From: G963674685 sp964591275
GTDB taxonomy: Bacteria; Lernaellota; Lernaellaia; JACKCT01
Assembly (NCBI GenBank): GCA_964591275.1
Contig: CAZQAE010000013.1
Span: 13,264 to 77,263, forward strand
DNA length: 64,000 bases
Direction of reading: 5' to 3'
How positions within the stretch are numbered: the stretch's first letter is position 1; the number at the start of each line of letters is the position of its first letter. Below are positions 43,571-52,867 of the stretch, in pieces. The position numbers were made by a program, and so were the translations under genes. Under the pieces are notes generated by a model that saw only the letters and a list, made by a program, of their open reading frames with translations, was not told the origin of the DNA and made no database searches.

Positions 43571-44794
43571 TCAGTCCCGGGAACAACGGAACCCGGGGTT
43601 GTGGTACGTGTTGAAAGGGACGCCCCAGCCCCGGTCCGACGCACGCAGGTACATGGAACCATAGCTCCGGCAACCGCCGCGCAAAACACGGTACATACCG
43701 GAAGCCGGTCCCGGAAGATCGGTTGATGGGCTGGTGGAATAGTAGGTTGACGAGTACCAGTCGTTCACCCATTCCCACACATTGCCAGCCATATCGTGCG
43801 CGCCATAAGGACTGCGTCCATCAGTTGTCTGATACGCGCCGCCGTGGTCGCTGCCGTCGAAGTATCCAACCGGCGTCGTATCATTATCGTAGGGGTCGCC
43901 GGAGTCCCTGTAATTTGCGGCATTGGTGATCATCGTGTCGCCCCAAGGGTAGATGTAGTGTTCCGCGGCGCCCTTGGCAGCCTTTTCCCACTCGGCTTCC
44001 GTGGGCAGGCGCTTGCCCTGCACCTCGCAATAAGCCTTTGCGCCGAACCAGGAAACCATCACCAGAGGATGATCTTCAAAACCCGCATCTGCGGACCAGA
44101 CGCCGCCGGATTCGCTCAGGCGCAGATCAGGAGAATCCGCATCCACACACTCGTATCCGTCGCAGTCGTTGCCGTTGGCGGTCAGGAACTCCGCATAGCT
44201 TTCGTTGGTCACTTCGTAGGTGTCGATGTAATACGCAGACAACCAGACCTCATGGCGGGGGCTTTCATTGGCATCGCAGCTTCCATCCTCCGGCTCGCAA
44301 CCCATCTGGAATGCGCCCTCGGGCACGGAAACCTCCTCGTCGTCGGGATTCCCTGTCGTGGTTGTTGTTGAGGTCGTAGTGACGATTGTCGTGGTTGTCG
44401 TTGTGGTCGTGTCGTCATCGCCGGAAGCGCTCTGAGCGTAATCAGAACACGCGCTGCCCGACTGTTGCAGGCATTGTAAAAAATCTTCGCAGGAACTCAT
44501 GGAGTTATAACAATCGTAGACACATTGCCCGTAGGCCACGTCTTCGCAAACTTCCGAATCTTTTATTATGAGATCCGAGCATTTCGCTGCGTCCTGCTTA
44601 ATAAGCACGCAGACTTCCACCCAGTCCTCGTCCTCCACAGCTTCATTGGCCGCTTCCTCGTTTTCCTTGCTCAGGGATTCCTCCACCGCGTCCTTCAGGC
44701 TATCGCCTTTATCGGTGCAGGCGACGAAAAACCAGGCAGTAAAAACCGTAATTAGGATAGCCGTTAAAAGGATTGCGCTTATAGTGGACTTCAC
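43571..44794 (-). CDS. FGE-sulfatase domain lipoprotein sharing the Cys domain
   Basis: 407 aa. GTG start at 44794 with AGGAG six bases upstream. Lipobox FFVAC (Cys26), then the same DKGDSLKDAVEESLSK-start Cys domain as the 945-aa protein, a short Thr linker, and a SUMF1 fold (VSVPEGAFQMGCEP, YYIDTYEVTNESY, PTEAEWEKAAKG, IYPWGDTMI, GNVWEWVNDWYSS, LRGGC, GFRC). True-FGE cysteines are absent. It sits 15 bases after the barrel gene and 91 before the beta-helix gene. Confidence 0.87.
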   Translation of the reverse strand: MKSTISAILLTAILITVFTAWFFVACTDKGDSLKDAVEESLSKENEEAANEAVEDEDWVEVCVLIKQDAAKCSDLIIKDSEVCEDVAYGQCVYDCYNSMSSCEDFLQCLQQSGSACSDYAQSASGDDDTTTTTTTTIVTTTSTTTTTGNPDDEEVSVPEGAFQMGCEPEDGSCDANESPRHEVWLSAYYIDTYEVTNESYAEFLTANGNDCDGYECVDADSPDLRLSESGGVWSADAGFEDHPLVMVSWFGAKAYCEVQGKRLPTEAEWEKAAKGAAEHYIYPWGDTMITNAANYRDSGDPYDNDTTPVGYFDGSDHGGAYQTTDGRSPYGAHDMAGNVWEWVNDWYSSTYYSTSPSTDLPGPASGMYRVLRGGCRSYGSMYLRASDRGWGVPFNTYHNPGFRCSRD

Positions 44795-44809
44795 TTTGGA
44801 CTCCTTTTT

Positions 44810-45424
44810 CTAAAACGCGTAGTTCAGATTCATGAGGACCGCGACATTGTGCATTTCTCGATCGTAACCGCCAACATCGGCTTTAGGGGCGTAGTTGTAG
44901 CTGAGATCGAGACCCATCCCGAATTGGCCCGTCAGGAAGTAGTCAAAGCCGACGACGCCGTAAAATGAAAAACCAATGTCGCTGGAAGATCCTGTTTTTC
45001 TATCCTTGCCGGGCGCTTTTACGCTCCAGTTGATGTTGATGTAGTCCATGCCGGCCCCAGCGCCAATATAGGGATTCCACCGGCGATCCGGGAGGACCTC
45101 ATAATTCAGGCTCAGCGTCGCCGGAACCAAGGTGAACTCCTCCGAAATGTCGACGGTTTGTCCTTCGATGTCCGTATCCTGAGAGACCTCCCCCATCCAG
45201 AAGCCTGTGCGGAGTTGGGACGAAATATTGGGAATGAAATATCGTTTGTAGGCCAAGTTGGCGCCGTATAAAGAGATACCCGAGTCGGGTATGGAATTTG
45301 GGTCAGGGAGGATTCTCCGAACACCGGGAGAAAACGTGATCACATTATTGATTTCTCCGGCGCGCACGAGACCGAAGGAAAAGAGGACGATAGCCAGGGC
45401 CGATAGAATAGTTTTCATACGCAT
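44810..45424 (-). CDS. Outer-membrane beta-barrel protein (OmpA/OprF-like small barrel)
   Basis: 204 aa with a signal peptide cleaved about residue 22 (LVRAG). The remainder shows alternating amphipathic strands (LYGANLAYKRYFI, SQLRTGFWMGEV, ATLSLNYEVL, NPYIGAGAGMDYI, FYGVVGFDYFL) and ends in NLNYAF with a terminal Phe, the BAM recognition signal. An eight-stranded barrel is probable. The ATG directly follows the stop of the caspase gene and has AGGAG eight bases upstream. Confidence 0.8.
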   Translation of the reverse strand: MRMKTILSALAIVLFSFGLVRAGEINNVITFSPGVRRILPDPNSIPDSGISLYGANLAYKRYFIPNISSQLRTGFWMGEVSQDTDIEGQTVDISEEFTLVPATLSLNYEVLPDRRWNPYIGAGAGMDYININWSVKAPGKDRKTGSSSDIGFSFYGVVGFDYFLTGQFGMGLDLSYNYAPKADVGGYDREMHNVAVLMNLNYAF

Positions 45425-47200
45425 TTAATCTTTCTCCTGATATTTGCGAACGGCAAAGACCCGCTCAAAGGAAGCTCCGCGACGGGGCAGGCTCCTTGTC
45501 CCGCCATTGGCAAAATCCAGTCCCTTCTTTTTACTTTCGGCCCACAGCCACCACCCGTTCGTGTGGAAGATCAAGTCCATATTCCGGCTGCCCGCGCCTT
45601 TCTCGTAGAGGCTGCGCAATTCCTGAACCGATGGAAGACTCCATCCGCCGCCGCCCGCCGCCAAGGTCTCGGCCCACTTCTTCGATTGTTTCCAGGGCAT
45701 ATCACGATCCGGCCCGACAAACCATTCCAATCCGGTCTTGGTGTCCCGGATCGACCAGTGGGCCGTCGCCTCAAAACGGCTTTTCTTTTTTCCTTCCGAG
45801 TAGATGTTCGCCTTCGAGAAGATGGCGGGCGTATTCACTTCCGTGGGGACGTTTTTCTTCGCGATCTTTTTCTGCTGCTCTTCGATCCGCTTTTTCTTGG
45901 CTTCGAGTTTCGCCTTTTCCGCAGCCAGACGCTCAGCATTAGCCTTCCTTTGCTCCACCTTGGCTTTTTCCAGAGCGATTCGAGTCTCTTCGGCCTTTTT
46001 TCGTTCCGCCTCCCGCGCGGCTACTTCCGCCTTCTTACGTTCCTTTTCCAACCGCACCTGTTCAGTGACCTTGCGTTCCGCCCACAGCCTCGCCTCTTCG
46101 GTTTTATGCCTTTCAGCTTTGACCCGGGCCGTCTCCGCTGCCATCCACGCTTTTTCGGCCTTTCTGATTTTGGCCTCGCGACGGGCTTGTTCCTCGGACG
46201 CTTTCCTCTCTTCGGCCGCTTTGCGTTCGTTCTCGGCGGCGATACGGCCTTCCTCGACCTTCTTCGTCATGGCCTCGATGGCCGCCATTTGTTTCACAAG
46301 TTCTTTCTTCTGGGTTTCAAATTCAGCTTTCTGCCTATCCAATTCCTCTTTGGCCTTGCCGATGCTGGCGACGGTTCCTTTTCGCGCGAAAACAAATTGC
46401 CCGCTGCCAAGCATCGTGCCGTAATCGGGCGTCTGGTTGCGATTGCGCGCCCGGACATTCTGTTCCGCATAGAGCCCAAGTTCCTTGAATGTGATGTACC
46501 CGTTGTTGTCGTAATCGGCGTTGCCGTTTAGGCCTTCAATCAAGACATCGGTAAACAAGCCATCAACGGCGGGCTGGTTGGCCATACCTGCTGTGATTCC
46601 GTAGGCGCCTCTCTGGGCAAGGTAATCAGCTACAGCTCCATCAGTGGTCGCCGCTCGTGTCAGTAGGGTGCCGGAAAAGCAGGAATCCATGATGAATAAG
46701 ACATGCTTGGCTCGACAATGGTTTTGGATTTCCGACCGTAGCTGATCCATCGGGATATACGTAGATGCATCTCTGGACTTGCCGTCGGTGGGTACGAGAT
46801 ATCCAATGTCCATACCGCCCCAAGCCGCCTTTTCCGTATAGCCGTGCCCAGAATAGTAGAAAATCAAACGATCATTAGGTCCAGCTTTCATGGCGATTCT
46901 TCGCAATTCAGCTATGATGTTTGCTGCCGTCGCTTTCTCATCCAAGAGTTTCGTAACGGCAATGTCCTGGCCTGCAAGGAATTTTGCCATCTTTCGCGCA
47001 TCGCTGACGGCCGCGCTCAGCTTCGGCCATCCGCCCGGATAGGCGTTGATCCCGACGACAAGAGCAAAACCATTTTCGTACCACCCCGGCACCGGTTCTG
47101 GTGCACCGGCAAATCCGCCGCCGCGCTGCTGCGCCCAGGCCGGCGGCGCCATAATCACAAGCGTTATGCCAAGCAGAATAAACAAGCCGATCCGTTTCAT
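45425..47200 (-). CDS. Secreted caspase-like (C14) protein with coiled coil and Lcl domain
   Basis: 591 aa. Signal peptide (residues 1-24). Caspase/metacaspase p20 domain about 42-270 with the catalytic dyad intact: YYSGHGY (His119) and MDSCFSG (Cys174). A Glu/Lys/Ala-rich coiled coil of about 190 residues follows (residues about 285-470), then a C-terminal Lcl/DUF1566 domain (WSIRDTKTGLEWF, WSLPSVQELRSLYE, GWWLWAES). Export is unusual for a bacterial caspase-like enzyme with death roles and points to periplasmic processing. First gene of the cluster; its RBS is GGGGGCG. Confidence 0.87.
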   Translation of the reverse strand: MKRIGLFILLGITLVIMAPPAWAQQRGGGFAGAPEPVPGWYENGFALVVGINAYPGGWPKLSAAVSDARKMAKFLAGQDIAVTKLLDEKATAANIIAELRRIAMKAGPNDRLIFYYSGHGYTEKAAWGGMDIGYLVPTDGKSRDASTYIPMDQLRSEIQNHCRAKHVLFIMDSCFSGTLLTRAATTDGAVADYLAQRGAYGITAGMANQPAVDGLFTDVLIEGLNGNADYDNNGYITFKELGLYAEQNVRARNRNQTPDYGTMLGSGQFVFARKGTVASIGKAKEELDRQKAEFETQKKELVKQMAAIEAMTKKVEEGRIAAENERKAAEERKASEEQARREAKIRKAEKAWMAAETARVKAERHKTEEARLWAERKVTEQVRLEKERKKAEVAAREAERKKAEETRIALEKAKVEQRKANAERLAAEKAKLEAKKKRIEEQQKKIAKKNVPTEVNTPAIFSKANIYSEGKKKSRFEATAHWSIRDTKTGLEWFVGPDRDMPWKQSKKWAETLAAGGGGWSLPSVQELRSLYEKGAGSRNMDLIFHTNGWWLWAESKKKGLDFANGGTRSLPRRGASFERVFAVRKYQEKD

Positions 47201-47368
47201 GATCGCCCCCGCTTCAAAATATCAATCGAATGCTTTAAGACGCCGCGCTGAAATAGCCGAGATCATTGTCATGTATCAACGAGCGCGATGATGATCCAGT
47301 CCGCGGGAATAATCAAGGATAGCCCGACTTACTCGCGGGAAGTGGGCATGTGACGAAATTTCATTTCC

Positions 47369-47591
47369 GTCCCGTAGGGACAAAGCGAAATTAGGCCCCC
47401 GATTTATCGGGGGTTTACGTGGCTTAACTGGGAAATCGCGTCCCTTCGGGACGCTAGAATTGTCTTTACACGAGTACTGAGAGGATATATTTGCCTTGAC
47501 TTCAATCGTCCCTATGGGACGGAAAATCGTGTTGTTCGTCCCATTCCCGCCGCCTGAAACGACGGGCTATTTTCAGTTGTCCCTACGGGAC
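47369..47591. repeat. Cluster of four GTCCC-NNN-GGGAC hairpins and a CCCCCGA hairpin
   Basis: Stem-loops at 47369-47381, 47438-47454, 47507-47521 and 47579-47591 share the arms GTCCC/GGGAC with a three-base loop; a fifth, CCCCCGA-ttta-TCGGGGG, lies at 47396-47413. No gene occupies 47201-47622. The family looks like short intergenic palindromes; the last copy lies just after the esterase gene and may also act in 3' end formation. Confidence 0.85.
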
Positions 47592-47622
47592 CGCCAGTCG
47601 CCATTTCATAATTGCTGACGGA

Positions 47623-48357
47623 TTAACCACCCAAAACTTTCGCCAGCCAGACGGAGGCGGGTTCGATTTTATTGTAAAGCAACGAGTGATCCACGCCGGG
47701 GACCACCGCGTATTCAACCTTGGCGCCACGGTCGCCAAGATGCTTCGCCAGTCGTTTGGCCTTATCCTGATTGAATCCACGGTCTTTCTGCCCGGCGAGA
47801 AGGAAAACATGCAGACCCTCGGGTTTTTGCGCGCCAACCAAACTCAATCCGCCACCCACCGCGACGCACGCATAAAAACGCGACGGATATTTTAAAGCCA
47901 TTCTCAAGGCCATGGACGCACCGGAACTGTATCCGACAATGGCGATTCTTTGTCCGTTGACCTTGTGCGTCGCAATGATTTGCTCCAATAAATGCAGCAG
48001 ATAGCTTTCGTCGTCTTGGCCGGTCCATGTGGAAACGACGCGCTCCCGCCGCTTTTTCATCGGCGCCTGCGGAGCCAAAATGTGGAAATTTTCCATACCC
48101 TTTTGAAGCCGCCACACCGTCGCCGCGGATAAAGCCTGTCCGTCGTAACCATGCAGGACCAGGATTAATGGGGCCGGTTCGTTTTCACTTTTCGCCGGAT
48201 GCATCACATACATCCTGTCTCGGTTGCCATCAAGAAAATGAAAATTCTCGCCCACTTTCGGTCCGCATGAGCCGGCGGCGATGATCAGCGCAGCAGACGC
48301 AGCCATCAGCAACATGGGAATAACGAAGCGCTTGAAATGGCCTTTCATTACTTGCAT
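47623..48357 (-). CDS. Lipoprotein esterase, LpqC/PHB-depolymerase-like
   Basis: 244 aa alpha/beta hydrolase. Signal peptide with lipobox AAGSC; then LILVLHGYDG (oxyanion region), GYSSGAS nucleophile Ser, AGQKDRGF acidic loop and GVDHSL catalytic His. The ATG at 48357 overlaps the mutY stop (TGATG) and has AAGGAAG upstream, so it is coupled. Last gene of the long operon. Confidence 0.82.
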   Translation of the reverse strand: MQVMKGHFKRFVIPMLLMAASAALIIAAGSCGPKVGENFHFLDGNRDRMYVMHPAKSENEPAPLILVLHGYDGQALSAATVWRLQKGMENFHILAPQAPMKKRRERVVSTWTGQDDESYLLHLLEQIIATHKVNGQRIAIVGYSSGASMALRMALKYPSRFYACVAVGGGLSLVGAQKPEGLHVFLLAGQKDRGFNQDKAKRLAKHLGDRGAKVEYAVVPGVDHSLLYNKIEPASVWLAKVLGG

Positions 48358-49445
48358 CAGGCTTCCTTCCGTTCAAAAAATAGCCGCCAAATTTTTTTGT
48401 TGGCCGCAGGTTGCGCGTATTGACGAATTTTGGGGAGCGAAACGAAAAGACCTTCGGTCGCGGTTTTCGGTTTCGGCCCGGTTCCCCGGACAATAAAAGG
48501 ATGAAGCTGTACCTTGAAGCTAGTGTATGCGTGCTGAACGATGGGGAGAGTTTCCACCGGATGTACGGACCTGCCCAGCTCTTCACGAAATTCCCTGATG
48601 ACCGCATCCACCGGGCTTTCCCCAACATCCACCTTTCCGCCGGGAAGCTCCCACAGGCCGGCGAAAAGCCCATGATTCGGTCGCCTTTGAAGATATACGG
48701 CGCCGTTGCGCAACCAGATGCCCACGACCACGTCGATGGATTTCAGGCTTTTCCGCTTTCTCAACGGAAGCCGCCCGGGGTCGCCCGCCGCGTAAGCCGC
48801 GCAGAATCGTGCGATGGGGCATTCGGTGCATTTCGGGTTGGTTTTCATGCACACTGCCGTCGCCAGGTCCATGATCGCCTGAACCGAATCTCCAGGGTGT
48901 TTTTTGGAAATCAGAACAAGTCCCTCAACACGCATTCTTTCCACCGCCTGCGCTTTGGTCGCGTCGCCTTCCATGCCCAGGAAGCGAAAGAGAACGCGCC
49001 GCACCAGGCCGTCAATGGCCACGCGGCGGCGCCCATCGACAATGGCCGCCAGCGCCGCCGCGGTATAGGACCCGACGCCGGGCAGAGTGCGCCATTCACT
49101 TTCGCCAACGGGAAACACGCCGCGCCTTTCCCCGACGATTATCCCGGCCGCTTTATGAAGCGAAAGCGCCCGCGAGTAATATCCCAGGCCCTCCCACAGC
49201 TTCATGACCTTATCCGGGCTTGCGGCGACCAGTGAGTTGATATCCGGCAGGGCCAAAAGCCAGCGCTCGTAATAGGGGATGACAGCGCCGACCGTCGTCT
49301 GTTGCAACATCGCTTCAGCAACCCATATGGCATAAGGATCGCGCCTTTTGCGCCAGGGCAAATCCCGTCCGTGTCGCTTGTACCAGCGCAGTAGGCGTTC
49401 CGAGGGATTGCCCTTGGCGGCCTTTGATTCGCGCGTGGCTTTCAT
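48357..49445 (-). CDS. mutY: A/G-specific adenine glycosylase
   Basis: Removes A mispaired with 8-oxoG. 362 aa: helix-hairpin-helix LPGVGSYTAAALAAIV, catalytic Glu in EAMLQQT and Asp in VAIDGLVRRV, 4Fe-4S loop with four Cys (CMKTNPKCTECPIARFC), and a C-terminal NUDIX-like 8-oxoG reader (ELPGGKVDVGES). Overlaps lysC by four bases. Confidence 0.96.
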   Translation of the reverse strand: MKATRESKAAKGNPSERLLRWYKRHGRDLPWRKRRDPYAIWVAEAMLQQTTVGAVIPYYERWLLALPDINSLVAASPDKVMKLWEGLGYYSRALSLHKAAGIIVGERRGVFPVGESEWRTLPGVGSYTAAALAAIVDGRRRVAIDGLVRRVLFRFLGMEGDATKAQAVERMRVEGLVLISKKHPGDSVQAIMDLATAVCMKTNPKCTECPIARFCAAYAAGDPGRLPLRKRKSLKSIDVVVGIWLRNGAVYLQRRPNHGLFAGLWELPGGKVDVGESPVDAVIREFREELGRSVHPVETLPIVQHAYTSFKVQLHPFIVRGTGPKPKTATEGLFVSLPKIRQYAQPAANKKIWRLFFERKEA

Positions 49446-50686
49446 TTATTGGGAAATGTCTCGGCCTGATCCGGGGGTTGGTCCAGCGAAAAAGCGGTGT
49501 GCAAAGCGCGGACCGCCTCATCAGCAAGCGCCTGCTCGATGATGCAGGATATTTTTATTTCGCTGGTCGCAAGCATTTTAATGCCGACACCGACCTCCGC
49601 CAGGGAAGCAAACATGGTTGAAGCGACGCCGGCGCTGCTTCGGATTCCCTGGCCGACGATCGATATCTTCGCCAGATCTTCGACGCTTTCGACGTTCACC
49701 GCGCCCAGGCCTCCGCCGATTTTCCGGCACAGGGCCAGAGCCTGATCGTGGTCCTTTTTTGGAATGGTGAACGAAAGGTCCGTGAAGCCGTCCGTGCTGG
49801 AATTTTGTATGATCAAATCCACATCAATGCCCGCTTCGTTGATAGAACTGAATATTTTTTGCGGCGCTCCTATCAGGTCGGGAATGCCGATGAAGCGTAT
49901 GGCAATGACGTCCTTTTCGCAGGTGATGCCTCGAACGACAACGTCTTCCATGTTTTCTCCCGGTGCAATGATGAGTGTCCCCGGCCGCTCGTTGAAGCTC
50001 GACCGGACCGACAGGCGTACATTATATTTCGACGCAAGAAAAACGGCTCGGGGATGAAGAACCTTCGCGCCGAGAGATGCCATTTCGAGCATTTCGTCAT
50101 ATGAGATTTCTTTGAGCTTGCGTGCATCCGGGCAGATTCTCGGATCCGCGCTGAAGATGCCTTCCACATCCGTATAGATCTCGCACAAGTCTGCGGAGGT
50201 CGCCGCCGCCAGAGCCGCAGCCGTGGTGTCAGACCCGCCGCGCCCCAGCGTCGTGAGGTTGCCGCTGCGGTCAACGCCTTGAAATCCGGCCACAACGGCG
50301 ATGAATCCATCGTCCAAGGCTTTTGTGAGTTCTTCGGCGTCAATGTCGAGGATTCGTGCGCCTGAAAAATTTGAGTCGGTCGTGATGCGAATCTGGCCAC
50401 CCAAAAAACTTTTGGCCCGATGCCCCAGATCGGCGATGGCCATCGACAGCAAAGATGCGCTGGCCTGCTCACCCGTCGCCATCAAGACATCCAACTCCCG
50501 CGCTGGCGGCGTGGCGGCAAGCCGCCCCGACAGCGCGATGAGCCGATCCGTCTCACCGGCCATAGCCGAAACGACGATGATCACCTGGCTTTGGCCGGCA
50601 GCGTTCACGGCGCTCCGGGCCACCTTCTTGATGCTCTCGACGCTGCCTAAACTTGTACCGCCGTATTTTCTGACAATGAGAGTCAT
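49442..50686 (-). CDS. lysC: Aspartate kinase
   Basis: Phosphorylates aspartate, entry to Lys, Thr and Met synthesis. 414 aa: kinase domain with VRKYGGTSLGSVESIKKVA, GRGGSDTTAAALAAA and EIYTDVEGIFSADPRI, followed by two ACT domains (about 265-400) for feedback control by Lys or Thr. Four-base overlaps on both sides (tsaE before, mutY after). Confidence 0.97.
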   Translation of the reverse strand: MTLIVRKYGGTSLGSVESIKKVARSAVNAAGQSQVIIVVSAMAGETDRLIALSGRLAATPPARELDVLMATGEQASASLLSMAIADLGHRAKSFLGGQIRITTDSNFSGARILDIDAEELTKALDDGFIAVVAGFQGVDRSGNLTTLGRGGSDTTAAALAAATSADLCEIYTDVEGIFSADPRICPDARKLKEISYDEMLEMASLGAKVLHPRAVFLASKYNVRLSVRSSFNERPGTLIIAPGENMEDVVVRGITCEKDVIAIRFIGIPDLIGAPQKIFSSINEAGIDVDLIIQNSSTDGFTDLSFTIPKKDHDQALALCRKIGGGLGAVNVESVEDLAKISIVGQGIRSSAGVASTMFASLAEVGVGIKMLATSEIKISCIIEQALADEAVRALHTAFSLDQPPDQAETFPNK

Positions 50687-51198
50687 GGGATCGCGCCGTT
50701 TTCGACCATGCGAGGATGGAAATCTTTGAGCGTCGCCATATAGATTTGAGCCTTTTCCTTATTGACGCCAATCCGAATGCGCCTTTCGTCGGCGCTGATG
50801 ATCTCGATATGCAGCCATATGGCGTGATCGGGAATGATCGGCTTCAGGCGGTCCGCCCATTCAATGACGCATAAGCCTTCCGATTCAAAATATTCCTCGA
50901 TTCCGATCTGCTCGGCTTCGGCAAGGCTTGCCAGTCGATAGAAATCCATGTGGTACAGGGGGAGTTTCCCCGCGTGCTCGCTGATAATCATAAAAGTCGG
51001 GCTGGTCACGTCGTCAGGATCGATTCCAAGCCCCCTGGCCAAACCCTTGACCAGGCGCGTTTTGCCCGCGCCAAGCTCCCCACAAAGGGCCAGAACATCC
51101 GACGGCGAAAGCAGCTTCTGAAAGCATTGCCCGAAAAGAACAGTTGCGTCCTCGCCTGCCAGATCAATTATTAAGTCGGTCATGGCGCCGCTACTCAT
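50683..51198 (-). CDS. tsaE: tRNA t6A biosynthesis ATPase TsaE
   Basis: ATPase that supports TsaBD in making t6A at tRNA position 37. 171 aa: Walker A GELGAGKTRLVKGLARGLG, TSPTFMIISEH and HMDFYRL, EWADRLKP. ATG at 51198; ATG 51183 is also possible. Overlaps the lysC start by four bases and begins three bases after the nnr stop. Confidence 0.94.
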   Translation of the reverse strand: MSSGAMTDLIIDLAGEDATVLFGQCFQKLLSPSDVLALCGELGAGKTRLVKGLARGLGIDPDDVTSPTFMIISEHAGKLPLYHMDFYRLASLAEAEQIGIEEYFESEGLCVIEWADRLKPIIPDHAIWLHIEIISADERRIRIGVNKEKAQIYMATLKDFHPRMVENGAIP

Positions 51199-51200
51199 CC

Positions 51201-52805
51201 TTAGTCCAGGTCAAAATCGTCATCGCCCGGCTCTTCCTCGTCGCCGCGCAAAAACGACTCCAGCGAACGGATAGCCTCGGGCATCTCCTCGACAATATCT
51301 GAGGCGATCATCCCTTTTTCCGTTTTTTTATCCAGGGCGATATCTCCGGCGAATCCGTGAACGTATGTTCCCGCCAGCAGGGAATCGAGCGTTTTATAAC
51401 CCTGCGCGATCAGGCCGGCAATCACTCCGGTCAGAACGTCGCCGCTTCCGGCGGTGGCCATTCCCGGGTTGCCTGTAATATTGATCCAGGTTCTGCCATC
51501 CGGGGCGGCAACAATGCTTCTGGCCCCTTTGAGAACAAGGAACACTCCGTGCTTTGTTGCAAAAGACTTTGCCGCCTGGATTCTGTCGGCCTGGACATCC
51601 TTGGTGGAAATGCCCATCAAGCGCGACATCTCCCCTGGATGCGGCGTCAGAATGGTGTCGGCGCGACGCAGGCTTAAAATATCCAGGTGATCGACCAGAT
51701 TGTTGAGGCCGTCGGCGTCGATGACAACCGGCAAATCCAAGTCCTCCAGAAGACCGCGCACGAAACGGCCCGCCTCAGGCGACTGGCCCATGCCCGGCCC
51801 TAGGGCGAGGACCGTTTTATCTTTGAGCAAAGCCCTGGCTTCGGGCAGCGATGGAATTCCGAAACCCTGGTCCTTGCCTTGGGGCAAAGGTTTCGTCATG
51901 ACCTCGGTCAGCTTGGCCTCCATGGCGAGATTGAGGCCTTCAGGCACGCCCAAAGTACATAAACCCGCCCCGATGCGAAGCGCTGCGAGGGAACATAAGG
52001 CGGGAGCGCCGGTCATTCCGGGGCATCCGCCAAGCACGCACACATGTCCGAAGGCGCCCTTGTGGGATTCGTCCTCGCGGGCCTCAAATATCTGTAAAAA
52101 ATCATGAGGTTCGGTGATAGACGTGTCAGCGTCCATCTCCTCGACCAAAAACGCCGGAATGGAAATGTCGATTGGATAAATTTCCCCGCAATAAATATAT
52201 CCGGGGAAGGTGAAGTGGCCGATCTTGGGTATTCCAAATGTTCCGGTGTGCTCGGCAAAAACCGCAACAGCCATGGGTTGCCCCGTGTCTGCGTTGAGAC
52301 CTGAAGGAATGTCCACGGCAAAGACGGGAGAGCCGGATTCGTTGATGGCCTCGATGACTTCGCCGTATAGGCCGGCGACTTCGCGATCAAGACCGGTGCC
52401 AAAAATCGCGTCAACGATCAAACCCGCCGACGACAAGTCCTCGCGCAGGATTTCCATTTCTTCCGAATCCGTCACGTTGTTGATGGGCACACCGGTTTTT
52501 TCCAGGATTTTCAGATTGATTTTCGCGTCGCCTTTATATTTCCGCGAGTCGCCGAGGATATAAACCTCCACATCGAGTCCCTTGTTCCAAAGATGGCGGG
52601 CGATCACGAAGCCGTCGCCTCCGTTGTTGCCGGGACCGGAAACCACGCAAATCCCTGTCATCGCCTCTTCAGCCAAGGAATCCAGAATCACCGCGACACT
52701 GCCGATGCCGGCATTTTCCATCAGCACAATGCCCGGAATGCCGCATTCCTCGATGGCCCGGCGATCCAGCTCACGCATCTGCTCGGCGGTTAAAAGTTTC
52801 AGCAT
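51201..52805 (-). CDS. nnr: Bifunctional NAD(P)H-hydrate epimerase/dehydratase
   Basis: Repairs hydrated NAD(P)H. 534 aa: YjeF-N epimerase half (1-215, SGPGNNGGDGFVIARHLW, AVDIPSGLNADTG) and ADP-dependent dehydratase half (about 230-515, ALGPGMGQSPEAG, LTPHPGEMSRLMG, TAGSGDVLTGVIAGLIAQG). The acidic tail DDDFDLD is non-catalytic. In related genomes acpS often lies between pdxJ and this gene; here it does not. Confidence 0.96.
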   Translation of the reverse strand: MLKLLTAEQMRELDRRAIEECGIPGIVLMENAGIGSVAVILDSLAEEAMTGICVVSGPGNNGGDGFVIARHLWNKGLDVEVYILGDSRKYKGDAKINLKILEKTGVPINNVTDSEEMEILREDLSSAGLIVDAIFGTGLDREVAGLYGEVIEAINESGSPVFAVDIPSGLNADTGQPMAVAVFAEHTGTFGIPKIGHFTFPGYIYCGEIYPIDISIPAFLVEEMDADTSITEPHDFLQIFEAREDESHKGAFGHVCVLGGCPGMTGAPALCSLAALRIGAGLCTLGVPEGLNLAMEAKLTEVMTKPLPQGKDQGFGIPSLPEARALLKDKTVLALGPGMGQSPEAGRFVRGLLEDLDLPVVIDADGLNNLVDHLDILSLRRADTILTPHPGEMSRLMGISTKDVQADRIQAAKSFATKHGVFLVLKGARSIVAAPDGRTWINITGNPGMATAGSGDVLTGVIAGLIAQGYKTLDSLLAGTYVHGFAGDIALDKKTEKGMIASDIVEEMPEAIRSLESFLRGDEEEPGDDDFDLD

Positions 52806-52867
52806 TTTTAGTCCTTTAGGGCTGTATGGTTTAGGCGTCGCCTATCAGATATCTTTTTTGCTCTCGG

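Noticed and set aside
45563..46531. 322-codon Phe/Leu-rich frame that looks like a membrane protein
   Set aside because: It is the antisense of the Glu/Lys-rich coiled coil of the caspase-like protein; hydrophobicity is a by-product of the reverse complement.
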